36,104 bases of DNA, from positions 1-36,104 of the forward strand of contig NZ_JALHQJ010000032.1 of NCBI RefSeq assembly GCF_022842015.1. Direction: 5' to 3'. Shown one piece after another: positions 18,125 through 26,277 of this stretch. A program made the position numbers and the translations under genes. The DNA is from Nitrosomonas sp. (GTDB taxonomy: Bacteria > Pseudomonadota > Gammaproteobacteria > Burkholderiales > Nitrosomonadaceae). Position 1 is the stretch's first letter. Each line of letters opens with the position of its first letter. The notes below the pieces were generated by a model, which was given only the letters and a program-made list of their open reading frames with translations, was not told the DNA's origin and did no database searches.

Positions 18125-19243
18125 ATGCAACGTTTCTTTATAATTACCCTAGTAGCAGTCTTGTTGTTAAGTTTTAGCTTTTCATCGATGGCGACTGATC
18201 TCAGTGAGCAAGATCAATTGGGAATTTTACCTGAATCTGCGCTAGTACCTCATATTGCGCTGTTACTGCCCTTGGAATCCGCCTCATTTGGCGAAGCTGC
18301 TAATATGGTGAAAGAGGGTTTTGTGACTGCTACACAGCGCGGAGAGCCGCTTCCAGCAATCATTCGGTTATATTCCACAACCGATGATCCGCTCGATATT
18401 TTGATTACTTATCATCAGGCGTTAAGTGCCGGTGCAATATTCGTCGTCGGCCCTCTCACGCGTGATGGTGTTTCGGCTGTGGCATCCAGTCATTTTTCCA
18501 GTGTGCCCACTTTAGCACTGAATACAGCGGACAGTAATACGAATTTGCCGCCTAAACTTTATTCTTTTGGTTTGCAAATGGAGTCTGAAGCGAATCAGCT
18601 TGCTGAACTGGCGCTGTCAAGTGGTAGAAGTCACGCCATTATCATCGGTGATGACAGTTCTTTGTCCAAGCGGCTCCAGAATGCCTTTACGCTGCGGTGG
18701 CAAAACGAAATTGATAAAACCACCGAATCATTTCTGTATGCTGATAATCCAGCAGTGTTGCAACAATTTCGTAACTTGACTGGCGGTAGCAATCATTTGG
18801 TTTTTCTTGCTCTGGACCTAGAAAAATCACGTTTGCTACGTTCCTACATTGATCCAGAAGTGCCGGTGTATGCCACATCACAGATTTTTGCAGGAACTGA
18901 CAATTTTTTACTCAATAATGATCTCAATGATATCCAGTTTCTGGATATGCCTTGGCTATTGCAACCTGATCATCCCGCTGTTATGGCCTATCGTCACACC
19001 AGCACAGCTAAGAGTATTGAAATGGAGCGCCTTTATGCGCTGGGTATTGACGCTTTCCGATTGCTAGTAAATTTGATGTTGCCACAGCCTATTGATGCAA
19101 TTTCTATTGATGGCGTTACCGGGCAAATTCGCTTCCAATTACCTAATCAGTTTGTGCGCGAACTTGTTGCAGCGCAATTTAAGAGCGGTAAAATTCAACT
19201 GATAATGAATTCAAAAAGTATCGTGGAAGATGAAGGGCAGTGA
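18125..19243 (+). CDS. LppC/LpoA-family periplasmic protein (penicillin-binding protein activator domain)
   Basis: The 372-residue product has an N-terminal signal sequence and a type-1 periplasmic-binding fold: PHIALLLPLESASFGEAANMVKEGFVTA, VVGPLTRDGVSAVA and LALDLEKSRLLRSYIDPEVPVYATSQIF are typical of the LppC family (LpoA C-terminal domain). E. coli LpoA is an outer-membrane lipoprotein that activates PBP1a. This protein has no cysteine near the signal, so it is probably soluble, and it lacks the TPR half of LpoA. The frame stays open upstream of 18125, but that ATG begins the signal. It overlaps yraN by 14 bp, the usual gene order. Confidence 0.85.
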   Translation: MQRFFIITLVAVLLLSFSFSSMATDLSEQDQLGILPESALVPHIALLLPLESASFGEAANMVKEGFVTATQRGEPLPAIIRLYSTTDDPLDILITYHQALSAGAIFVVGPLTRDGVSAVASSHFSSVPTLALNTADSNTNLPPKLYSFGLQMESEANQLAELALSSGRSHAIIIGDDSSLSKRLQNAFTLRWQNEIDKTTESFLYADNPAVLQQFRNLTGGSNHLVFLALDLEKSRLLRSYIDPEVPVYATSQIFAGTDNFLLNNDLNDIQFLDMPWLLQPDHPAVMAYRHTSTAKSIEMERLYALGIDAFRLLVNLMLPQPIDAISIDGVTGQIRFQLPNQFVRELVAAQFKSGKIQLIMNSKSIVEDEGQ

Positions 19244-19568
19244 GGCCGAAGAAATAGCCGTGTCGTATTTGCAGCGACAACAATTGGTTTTAGTGGCGCG
19301 AAATTATCGCTGCCGTTTCGGAGAAATCGATCTGATAATGTACGATAAAGAAACACTGGTTTTCATTGAAGTGCGCATGCGCACAAGTGAAAAGTATGGT
19401 GGGGCAGCTGCAAGTATTACCTTCACGAAACGAGCTAAAATATTACGCACTGCACGATATTATTTGGCTGAATCAGACTTTGAGTCACCTTGTCGATTTG
19501 ATGTACTCTTGCTGTCCGGTAGTCATGGGCAAGAGATTGAGTGGCTCAGAGATGCGTTTGGCGAATAA
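19230..19568 (+). CDS. yraN: YraN/UPF0102 family endonuclease-like protein
   Basis: The 112-residue protein matches UPF0102: SEAEEIAVSYLQRQQLVLVARNYRCRFGEIDLIMYDKETLVFIEVRMR. The E-I-D and E-V-R residues belong to a PD-(D/E)xK nuclease-like core; in most members the second is EVK, here EVR. The final DVLLLSG segment is also typical. The start ATG lies inside the lppC 3' end, so translation is probably coupled. Cellular role not established. Confidence 0.92.
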   Translation: MKGSEAEEIAVSYLQRQQLVLVARNYRCRFGEIDLIMYDKETLVFIEVRMRTSEKYGGAAASITFTKRAKILRTARYYLAESDFESPCRFDVLLLSGSHGQEIEWLRDAFGE

Positions 19569-20052
19569 TTTATTAGTAAGAAAAATAATCCAGAGGTATG
19601 CATTTATCTTGCGACATGAATGGGTTCTTTGTTTATTAGATTATTAGGATAGCAATCTGGTAATACTAGCCTGTAAGACATATCAGTGGCTGAAGGTGTA
19701 GAGAAGATGCACAATTAGGATTCTTGAAGCAGGAAGGTTGTAATTTAGTTCAAGGATGCCTTGGTGCATTCAGAAGACTTTAAAGATAGACATTTGGCAT
19801 GATTTAAGTCAAGAAAATCAATCAAAAATCTTTCTTCCTATCAAACTATTCTAGTTACATTTTTTACGATCGTCTAAGCACTCTGGAACTTGTTGATAGG
19901 CCATATAATTCAACCCACAAGGAAGTTGTTAGCTAACAGTGTGCGAATGAGTCGGATGCAAATGTAATCGGAAATTTTCAATCCTGACGTGATTCTGCAT
20001 CAATGAATGGGGTTTCTCCACTATCAAAAGAGAACAATAAAAGGAATGTTCA
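19569..20052. other. 484-bp gap with no gene found
   Basis: I see no supported gene or strong hairpin here. A TATAAT at 19904-19909 could be a -10 box for the thioesterase gene, but no good -35 box lies at the right distance. The end of the region carries the AAAAGGAA ribosome site of the next gene. Confidence 0.55.
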
Positions 20053-20529
20053 ATGACTAAGATTTGGTTTAAAGATTACACGATCGAGTACTTGGAAGGT
20101 TTGCGGAATGCCAATATGGGGGAACATATTGGCATCCAGTTTGTCGAGTTGGGCCCAGATTTCTTGAAGGCGCGCATGCCGGTCGACAAACGCACGACAC
20201 AGCCATTCGGTATATTGCATGGTGGTGCAAGTTGTGTGTTGTCTGAAACCTTAGGTAGTGTATCTGGCTGGATGACAATAAATCCCGAACAATACCGTGC
20301 GGTTGGGTTGGAATTAAATATCAATCATATCCGGGCAGTTACTAAAGGCCATGTTGTTGGTATTTGCACGCCATTACATACGGGTCGACGCACACAAGTT
20401 TGGCAAACAGATATTCTCGAAGAAGATACAGGTAAGCGTGTGGCAATTTCGCGATTGACGCTAGCGATTATTGAACAAGGTACGCTTAGTGCACAAAAGG
20501 AGCATGTAATTGTCGACAAACCCTCGTAA
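20053..20529 (+). CDS. Hot-dog fold acyl-CoA thioesterase (PaaI/YdiI type)
   Basis: The 158-residue protein has the PaaI-family active-site motif LHGGASCVLSETLGSVSG, with H56-G-G and the catalytic acid E65, as in YdiI/MenI and EntH. The C-terminal strand VWQTDILEEDTGKRVAISRLTLAI is typical. It probably hydrolyses an acyl- or aroyl-CoA in the cytosol. No menaquinone or siderophore synthesis gene is adjacent to name the substrate. It has its own AAGGAAT site and appears monocistronic. Confidence 0.9.
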   Translation: MTKIWFKDYTIEYLEGLRNANMGEHIGIQFVELGPDFLKARMPVDKRTTQPFGILHGGASCVLSETLGSVSGWMTINPEQYRAVGLELNINHIRAVTKGHVVGICTPLHTGRRTQVWQTDILEEDTGKRVAISRLTLAIIEQGTLSAQKEHVIVDKPS

Positions 20530-20565
20530 ACATCGATAGCAGCCTTTCAGCAATAGATGGTTACA

Positions 20566-21027
20566 TTAAATTTTTTCATTGCGATTAGGGGTGTGCTCTT
20601 TATCTATGTGGTTAGCTTTTTCTTCTTCTGTAACTAGATCAACTTCAGGTTGTGTTTCGGTTTTCTGGTCAGTGGGTTCATCGCTAATAGTTTCAGATGG
20701 CGCGCTTGCATTATCGAACGCATTTTCATCCGAGTCATCATCTTGTTTGCCTTTACTGTTCCACATGAAGTACACAGCACCCAGTGTCACTATCACAACC
20801 GGTAGAGTGATGAACACCAGCAACGCGTATTCGATAGTCATGTCAGCTCCCTGAGGAGGTGGACTGCTAACGATTACGTAAGCGTGTGTCAGCGCAACGC
20901 CATATACAGGTAGTAACGCAGCTATATAGCGATTTGTGATGAATGGACGGACTGTTAACATATTCAATACATTAGAAGCATAATATCCGATGAAATAAAT
21001 AAAGATATAAAAGAAAATAGCACCCAT
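20566..21027 (-). CDS. Membrane protein with acidic cytosolic tail
   Basis: The 153-residue product has about three hydrophobic segments (about 3-23, 35-53 and 66-87), then a soluble tail of about 60 residues rich in Asp, Glu, Thr and Asn. The tail looks disordered. I recognise no family. It is convergent with the thioesterase gene (36 bp apart). The upstream gap carries an orphan plus-strand terminator unrelated to it. Confidence 0.7.
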   Translation of the reverse strand: MGAIFFYIFIYFIGYYASNVLNMLTVRPFITNRYIAALLPVYGVALTHAYVIVSSPPPQGADMTIEYALLVFITLPVVIVTLGAVYFMWNSKGKQDDDSDENAFDNASAPSETISDEPTDQKTETQPEVDLVTEEEKANHIDKEHTPNRNEKI

Positions 21028-21543
21028 AAGTTTCCCTGTATTAATCTGGTTTGTCAGTGATAGAAAGCGGTTATCAAAAAGAATTAAAATATTGTAGCTT
21101 ATGATACATAGATCATCATAAAAAAGTACTAATTGGTTTTTTTATATTAAGTATTAATAAGGTCATTGATACATGATTCTAAATCGTTTGTTTGTTATCA
21201 CAAATACTTCACATTTGCCATGTTAGACTGCACTTACCTTCCTGATAGTTAGTTGATCAACGTTCATTCGAACGTTGATTTTTTTTATCCCATAGCTTGT
21301 TCATGAGTTTTTGACATTGATTTGTAAAAAACATGTTGTTGTGCTTTATTTAGGCGGGATCAGAAGAGTTATCTGTTCGTAAAATATTTATTTTTTTAAA
21401 AACTTTAAAGACTGCAGAGCAAGATATCAATGTGGAATTGCTGACTAGTCTTGCGATTCCAGTCGTGATGCTTGGAGTTTTCTTAATTGTTAGAAGAGCG
21501 TGCAATATAGTCAGTAAGTTGTAAAGTCATAGATGATGAATGA
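21028..21543. other. 516-bp gap with a strong orphan terminator
   Basis: The gap lies between a minus-strand start (21027) and a minus-strand stop (21544), yet carries a strong plus-strand terminator at 21256-21286. That suggests a plus-strand non-coding RNA somewhere in about 21050-21286. A weak promoter candidate is TTGTAG-17 bp-ATCATA (about 21094-21122). A 30-codon frame at 21432-21524 could encode a single membrane helix but lacks a ribosome site. Confidence 0.4.
21256..21286 (+). terminator. Orphan intrinsic terminator, possible end of a small RNA
   Basis: ATCAACGTTC (21256-21265) pairs perfectly with GAACGTTGAT (21270-21279) around ATTC and is followed by seven or more T. On the minus strand there is no T tract, so it acts on plus-strand transcripts. 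No plus-strand gene lies within 700 bp upstream. Confidence 0.85.
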
Positions 21544-22923
21544 TTAACATTCCGTGATGCTGACCGCCAGACCACCTAGTGAAGTTTCTTTATATTTTAT
21601 CGACATCTCTAGTCCAGTTTGTTTCATCGCGGCGATGCAATTGTCCAGTGACATAAAATGCTGTCCATCACCGCGGATTGCAAGTGAAGCGGCGGTATAA
21701 GCCTTAATGGCACCGAAACCGTTACGTTCTATGCATGGTACTTGTACCAAGCTGCCAACGGGATCACAAGTCATGCCTAAATGATGCTCTAATGCGATTT
21801 CTGCAGCATTTTCAATTTGTTGAGTAGTTCCACCCTTTATGGCACACAAACCTGCTGCTGCCATGGCTGAAGCTGAACCTACTTCGCCTTGGCACCCAAC
21901 TTCCGCGCCGGAAATTGAACTGTTATGCTTGATTAGTCCGCCAATCGCGCCGGCTACCAGCAAGAAATCACGTACGTGTTCCAGAGTTGCGCCTTCATGT
22001 TTTACGGCATAGTAAATAACAGCCGGTATCACGCCCGCTGCACCATTAGTCGGTGCGGTAACGACCATATGTCCGGCCGCATTTTCTTCATTGACTGCCA
22101 TGGCATATGCGCATAGCCAGTCATTTAAGTTGGCTTTTTGAGGATTATCCTGCAATTGTTGATATAACGCATGCGCACGTCGTTTAATATTTAAACCGCC
22201 AGGCAGTCGGCCTTCAGCGACCAATCCATTTTCCAGGCAAGTTTGCATTGCATTCCAGACTGCATCCAGTCCTTCATTGAGTTTGCTTTCATTAATTCGT
22301 TCTACTTCATTGCTGCGTTTCATAGCGGCAATCGATAAACCACTATCAGCCGACATTTTCATCATCTGATTAGCTGAGTCAAAAGGAAAGCCACAGGAGC
22401 TAGCAGCTTCTATTTTGATTGGTGCTACGAGTTTGCCAATTTCCGGTAATGTGGTGATAAAACCTCCGCCAATCGAGAAATAGGTTTCGGTTAATAACGT
22501 CTTGCCGGTTTCGTCCAACAGTTGAAAAATCATGCCATTCGGATGCTCCGGTAAAGGTTCTCCACGATCGAAAATAATGTTTTCTGCTGGGTTGAAGTAA
22601 ATTTTGATGGATTCGCTGATCTGAATCGTTGTTTGCTGCCAAAGTTGTTCGAATAATTCATTGACATTCAGCTTGGCTAATCCTTGCGGTGTATGTTGAT
22701 GCATGCCTAAAGTTACTGCTCGATCAGTAGCATGACCTTTGCCAGTGAAAGCCAAAGATCCTCGTAAAGTACAGCGAACCTCCAAGAAAGATGGAGTGTC
22801 GTGATTAGAAACATAGAGCTGAATGCGATCACGAAAATCTTTGGCTGCAACCATGGGGCCCATGGTATGCGAGCTTGATGGCCCAATACCTATTTTGAAA
22901 AGATCAAGAACGCTAATGAACAT
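21544..22923 (-). CDS. sdaA: L-serine ammonia-lyase, iron-sulfur dependent
   Basis: The enzyme deaminates L-serine to pyruvate and ammonia using a [4Fe-4S] cluster. The 459-residue single-chain form matches E. coli SdaA/Sda[24 protein letters not shown] at the start, then the fold with [39 protein letters not shown] and [21 protein letters not shown]. Cluster cysteines are in [22 protein letters not shown] and the following segment. It stands alone, transcribed away from bfd. In an autotroph it could serve serine breakdown or pyruvate supply. Confidence 0.96.
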   Translation of the reverse strand: MFISVLDLFKIGIGPSSSHTMGPMVAAKDFRDRIQLYVSNHDTPSFLEVRCTLRGSLAFTGKGHATDRAVTLGMHQHTPQGLAKLNVNELFEQLWQQTTIQISESIKIYFNPAENIIFDRGEPLPEHPNGMIFQLLDETGKTLLTETYFSIGGGFITTLPEIGKLVAPIKIEAASSCGFPFDSANQMMKMSADSGLSIAAMKRSNEVERINESKLNEGLDAVWNAMQTCLENGLVAEGRLPGGLNIKRRAHALYQQLQDNPQKANLNDWLCAYAMAVNEENAAGHMVVTAPTNGAAGVIPAVIYYAVKHEGATLEHVRDFLLVAGAIGGLIKHNSSISGAEVGCQGEVGSASAMAAAGLCAIKGGTTQQIENAAEIALEHHLGMTCDPVGSLVQVPCIERNGFGAIKAYTAASLAIRGDGQHFMSLDNCIAAMKQTGLEMSIKYKETSLGGLAVSITEC

Positions 22924-23131
22924 TAAATTACCTGCGAAAATTAGGATTTGTTTACTGTAGAGGATTCAGGCGTTGATTGATGAAATTTGTGCCTTGAAAA
23001 TCAGCATCAGGCTAGTATCCTATATGTCTTGCATCGACTCAACAAATTTTTATTTTTTACAAGTTTTAAACAAGCAGTGCACAAAAGTAGTGTTCAATTA
23101 TTTATCACTAGATAGCGATCAGTGAAAAAAA

Positions 23132-23159
23132 TTGCTTTTTACAATTAATTTGGTATAAT
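23132..23159 (+). promoter_or_regulatory. Sigma-70 promoter of bfd
   Basis: TTGCTT at 23132-23137 and TATAAT at 23154-23159 are 16 bp apart, and TGG directly before the -10 box makes it an extended -10. It lies 88 bases before the bfd start codon and directly upstream of a Fur-like box. Confidence 0.65.
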
Positions 23160-23160
23160 T

Positions 23161-23179
23161 AAGAATCATTCTCATTATT
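23161..23179. promoter_or_regulatory. Fur box over the bfd transcription start
   Basis: AAGAATCATTCTCATTATT matches the 19-bp Fur consensus (GATAATGATAATCATTATC) at 13 positions. It begins one base after the -10 box, so bound Fur would cover the start site and repress bfd when iron is plentiful. Confidence 0.65.
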
Positions 23180-23246
23180 AATAATTCTTTGATCATTGTT
23201 TAATAATAATAAATTTAACTAAACTTTAGATCGCAGGGTATTCGAT

Positions 23247-23486
23247 ATGTACGTATGCATTTGCAAAGGAGTCACAGAAAGAGCATTGCGGGAAGCAATT
23301 TACCAGGGTGCTGACCGGATGAGGGATTTAAAGGCTTGCCTCGGCGTTACGGAGCAGTGCGGTTTGTGTGCGTGCCATGTTAAACAGGTATTGGATCAAA
23401 CGCTGGAACAGAAGTCTCAGATACAGGATTTTGTTCCTCAATCTTTTGTTTCTCAGTCCACTTGTATGTGTCCAAATACTGCGTAG
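23247..23486 (+). CDS. bfd: Bacterioferritin-associated ferredoxin
   Basis: Bfd is a small [2Fe-2S] protein that reduces bacterioferritin so that stored iron is released. The 79-residue product has the family cysteine pattern C4-x-C6 ... C38-x2-C41 in MYVCICKGVTERALREAI and EQCGLCACHVKQVL. The last 25 residues are a variable Gln/Ser-rich tail with two further cysteines (STCMCPN). The promoter carries a Fur box, the expected control for a gene needed under iron limitation. No bacterioferritin gene is in the window. The TonB receptor gene follows after 291 bp in the same direction. Confidence 0.92.
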   Translation: MYVCICKGVTERALREAIYQGADRMRDLKACLGVTEQCGLCACHVKQVLDQTLEQKSQIQDFVPQSFVSQSTCMCPNTA

Positions 23487-23777
23487 TGTGGGTGACTGAT
23501 TGGTATCTTCAGAATTGGTAATTACAGGCGATATGGAAAGCTTTATTGTCATCGTAGTATGAAGGAAGCTGTTTCTCAGTGATTTCTTCAGTCTTTTCTG
23601 CGTTATGAATGCCTTGGTTCAGCTCTATCAAATCCAGACTCAATCGAACAGATCTATATTTGCTGTTTATTTTCCTAGTGTGATACATATCCATTATTGG
23701 GTGACGAATATTGTGCTACATAAAATGCCCGAGAGCTCTTGCTAAAAGCAACAATAATATTTGTGCCTTAATTTATT

Positions 23778-26162
23778 ATGACTATCCGCGGGATTGCTAG
23801 GCGTTTCTGTTTTTGTGCAATATTGTTCAATTTGAGCTTGGCTTTAATTTTCTTTCCAGAACAAAGTGTTGCTCAATCTATAGATGCGTCGTCAACTACA
23901 CTCACCCTCAGTATTCCAGCCGGTTCTTTACATGATGCTATCAATCAGTTTGTAGAGCAATCCGGAGTCAAGCTGATTGCTGATCCTGCTTTGTTGCAAG
24001 GAAAGGTGACTTTTGGACTCAGTGGTGACTTTGAAATTCAGTCGGCTTTGAATCAGTTGCTTGAGAATTCTGGATTGCGAGCAATTCAACAAGCTGAAGG
24101 TTATATCATTGCTATGCAGCCAGCTGCATCAGGCGCTGAATCGGTGGTCACTTTGCCTTCAATTCAAGTCACTGCCGATAGTACTAGCCGTTATGCGGCA
24201 GTAAGCACCAATACAGCGACAAAAACCAATACCTTGTTGCGCGATGTTCCACAAGCAATTTCAGTAATAACCAATGAGTTGATTAAAGATCAATCCATTC
24301 GTAGTCTGAGCGATGCAGTTCGCTATGTGCCCGGTGTCGGTGTGTCACAAGGAGAGGGCAATCGTGATGCGCTGGTATTTCGCGGTAATCGTTCGACGGG
24401 AGATTTTTTTATTGATGGCATACGTGATGATGCCGAATTCTTTCGCGATTTGTATAATATTGAACGTATTGAAGTGCTCAAAGGTGCCAATGGGATGATT
24501 TTTGGCCGCGGTGGCTCAGGCGGTGTGGTCAATCGTGTATCGAAGCAGGCCAACTGGGATCCAGCCCGGGAATTTACTTTTCAAGGGGGCTCTTTCAATC
24601 AGAAAAGAATGACCGCAGATGTCGGTTATGTCATTAATGATGTGGCTGCTGTACGTTTGAATGCTTTATACGAAGATGCAGGTAGTTTCCGCGATGGTGT
24701 CAGTATGGAGCGTCTTGGAATATCTCCGACCGTTACGATCAAACCAACGTACCGTACTAAGATAGTTGCAGGTATGGAGCGATTCCACGATGATCGCACC
24801 GCTGATCGAGGTATTCCTTCATTTCTAGGGCGTCCTATTAATGTGCATGAGTCGCAGTTTTTTGGTGATCCTAAGCGTAGTAATGCAAACATCGATGTGC
24901 TGTCGTTCAATTCTTTCATTGAACATAAATTTGATTCCGGGGTTACGCTGCAGAACCGTACGAACTACACGACGTACGACAAGTTTTATCAAAACATCTT
25001 TGCCAATAGCCAGGCTTTTTCCGGATTAGTGTCGCTCGGCGCTTATAACAATGCGACTTCGCGTGACAATGTTTTTAATCAGACGAATTTACTCTATTCG
25101 CTCAACACCGGGCCAATTGCGCATACGCTGATGGCGGGTATCGAGGTGGGACGTCAGGAAACCCATAATCAGCGGCGAAATGGGTTTTTTAATAATGACG
25201 AATCGCAAGTTAATTTGCGCGTGCCTTTAAGTAACCCGGTTACAAATGCTCCCGTGGGGTTTTTGACGCGGGATACAGATGCGCATAATCGTAGTGTTGT
25301 CAACGTTACATCGTTGTATATCCAGGATCAGATTGAATTGTTGCCGCAGTTGCAACTAATTGCAGGGGTGCGCTACGATATGTTTGAAGTGGATTTCCGG
25401 CAGAGGAATGCGGATAGAGCACACTTAAAAACAAGAGATGATTTGATCGCGCCACGCTTTGGTGTCATTTATAAACCCATCGAGCCGATTTCTTTTTATG
25501 CCAGTTATAGCCAAGCCTATGTTCCACGCGCCGGCGATCAACTAACATCTTTGAATGTGACAGTTGATACACTTAAGCCTGAAAAATTCACGACACTTGA
25601 GACCGGGATTAAGTGGGATATCCGCCCTGATTTGGCATTAACGGGTGCTGTCTATCAATTGGATCGAACGAATGTGATTACGGCTGACCCAAATGATCCG
25701 ACGCGAACTTTTTTAGCCAAGGGGCAGCGTACAGAGGGTATTGAAATCAGTCTGAATGGCCAGCTGACCTCAGATTGGAGTGTGATGGGGGGCTACGCTT
25801 TTCAAACCGGTGAGTTTACTAGCGAAATACCGGGTGTAGCAAAAAAAGGAACCACAGTAGGGGAGCTTCCTCGACATACTTTTTCCGCCTGGAACCGATA
25901 CGATATCACCCCCAAAGTGGGAGCTGCAGTTGGCGTGATTTATCGTGGAGAGATGTTTGCTTCAGCCGATAATACGGTCAGAATTCCTGATTTTACAAGG
26001 GTCGACGCAGCTTTATTCGCGCAATTTACCAAACGGTTTCGCGGCCAGTTAAATATTGAGAATTTATTTGACGTCAATTATTTTGCTTCGGTACACAACA
26101 ACAACAATATCTCGCCCGGTTCTCCGATAGCCATTCGCGCTACCTTGATTGCAAATTTTTAA
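23778..26162 (+). CDS. TonB-dependent siderophore receptor with STN signalling domain
   Basis: The 794-residue product has a signal peptide ending SVAQ (about residue 33), an STN domain (about 43-113: LSIPAGSLHDAINQFVEQSG, then a GYIIAM strand), a TonB-box-like stretch (about 122-133), a plug (about 150-257, with DVPQAISVITNELI and IERIEVLKGANGMIFGRGG) and a 22-strand-type barrel ending in Phe. The plug resembles Fiu, FpvA and FhuE-like ferric-siderophore receptors. The STN domain implies signalling to a FecR-type anti-sigma factor, but no fecI/fecR pair is in the window. It lies between two Fur-controlled units and no Fur box lies directly before it, so it may be read from the bfd promoter. 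Confidence 0.92.
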   Translation: MTIRGIARRFCFCAILFNLSLALIFFPEQSVAQSIDASSTTLTLSIPAGSLHDAINQFVEQSGVKLIADPALLQGKVTFGLSGDFEIQSALNQLLENSGLRAIQQAEGYIIAMQPAASGAESVVTLPSIQVTADSTSRYAAVSTNTATKTNTLLRDVPQAISVITNELIKDQSIRSLSDAVRYVPGVGVSQGEGNRDALVFRGNRSTGDFFIDGIRDDAEFFRDLYNIERIEVLKGANGMIFGRGGSGGVVNRVSKQANWDPAREFTFQGGSFNQKRMTADVGYVINDVAAVRLNALYEDAGSFRDGVSMERLGISPTVTIKPTYRTKIVAGMERFHDDRTADRGIPSFLGRPINVHESQFFGDPKRSNANIDVLSFNSFIEHKFDSGVTLQNRTNYTTYDKFYQNIFANSQAFSGLVSLGAYNNATSRDNVFNQTNLLYSLNTGPIAHTLMAGIEVGRQETHNQRRNGFFNNDESQVNLRVPLSNPVTNAPVGFLTRDTDAHNRSVVNVTSLYIQDQIELLPQLQLIAGVRYDMFEVDFRQRNADRAHLKTRDDLIAPRFGVIYKPIEPISFYASYSQAYVPRAGDQLTSLNVTVDTLKPEKFTTLETGIKWDIRPDLALTGAVYQLDRTNVITADPNDPTRTFLAKGQRTEGIEISLNGQLTSDWSVMGGYAFQTGEFTSEIPGVAKKGTTVGELPRHTFSAWNRYDITPKVGAAVGVIYRGEMFASADNTVRIPDFTRVDAALFAQFTKRFRGQLNIENLFDVNYFASVHNNNNISPGSPIAIRATLIANF

Positions 26163-26215
26163 CTGGTATCAAGTAGTATAAGGCAATTAATGGTATATCG
26201 ATTGATTTTATAAAT

Positions 26216-26234
26216 AATAATGATTATCATTGGC
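26216..26234. promoter_or_regulatory. Fur box before the 749-aa repeat protein
   Basis: AATAATGATTATCATTGGC matches the Fur consensus at 15 of 19 positions and contains the perfect inverted repeat AATGAT-T-ATCATT. A TATAAA that could be the -10 box ends two bases before it. The box lies 44 bp before the chosen start codon. Confidence 0.75.
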
Positions 26235-26277
26235 GTTCGTATTAATATTGATTCATTTTATGAAGGGGTTTCCAATA

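Noticed and set aside
21432-21524. A 30-codon frame with a hydrophobic stretch (LAIPVVMLGVFLIV) starting GTG before the sdaA end
   Set aside because: It could be a single-helix small protein, but there is no ribosome site and the start codon is weak. It is too short to support without expression data.
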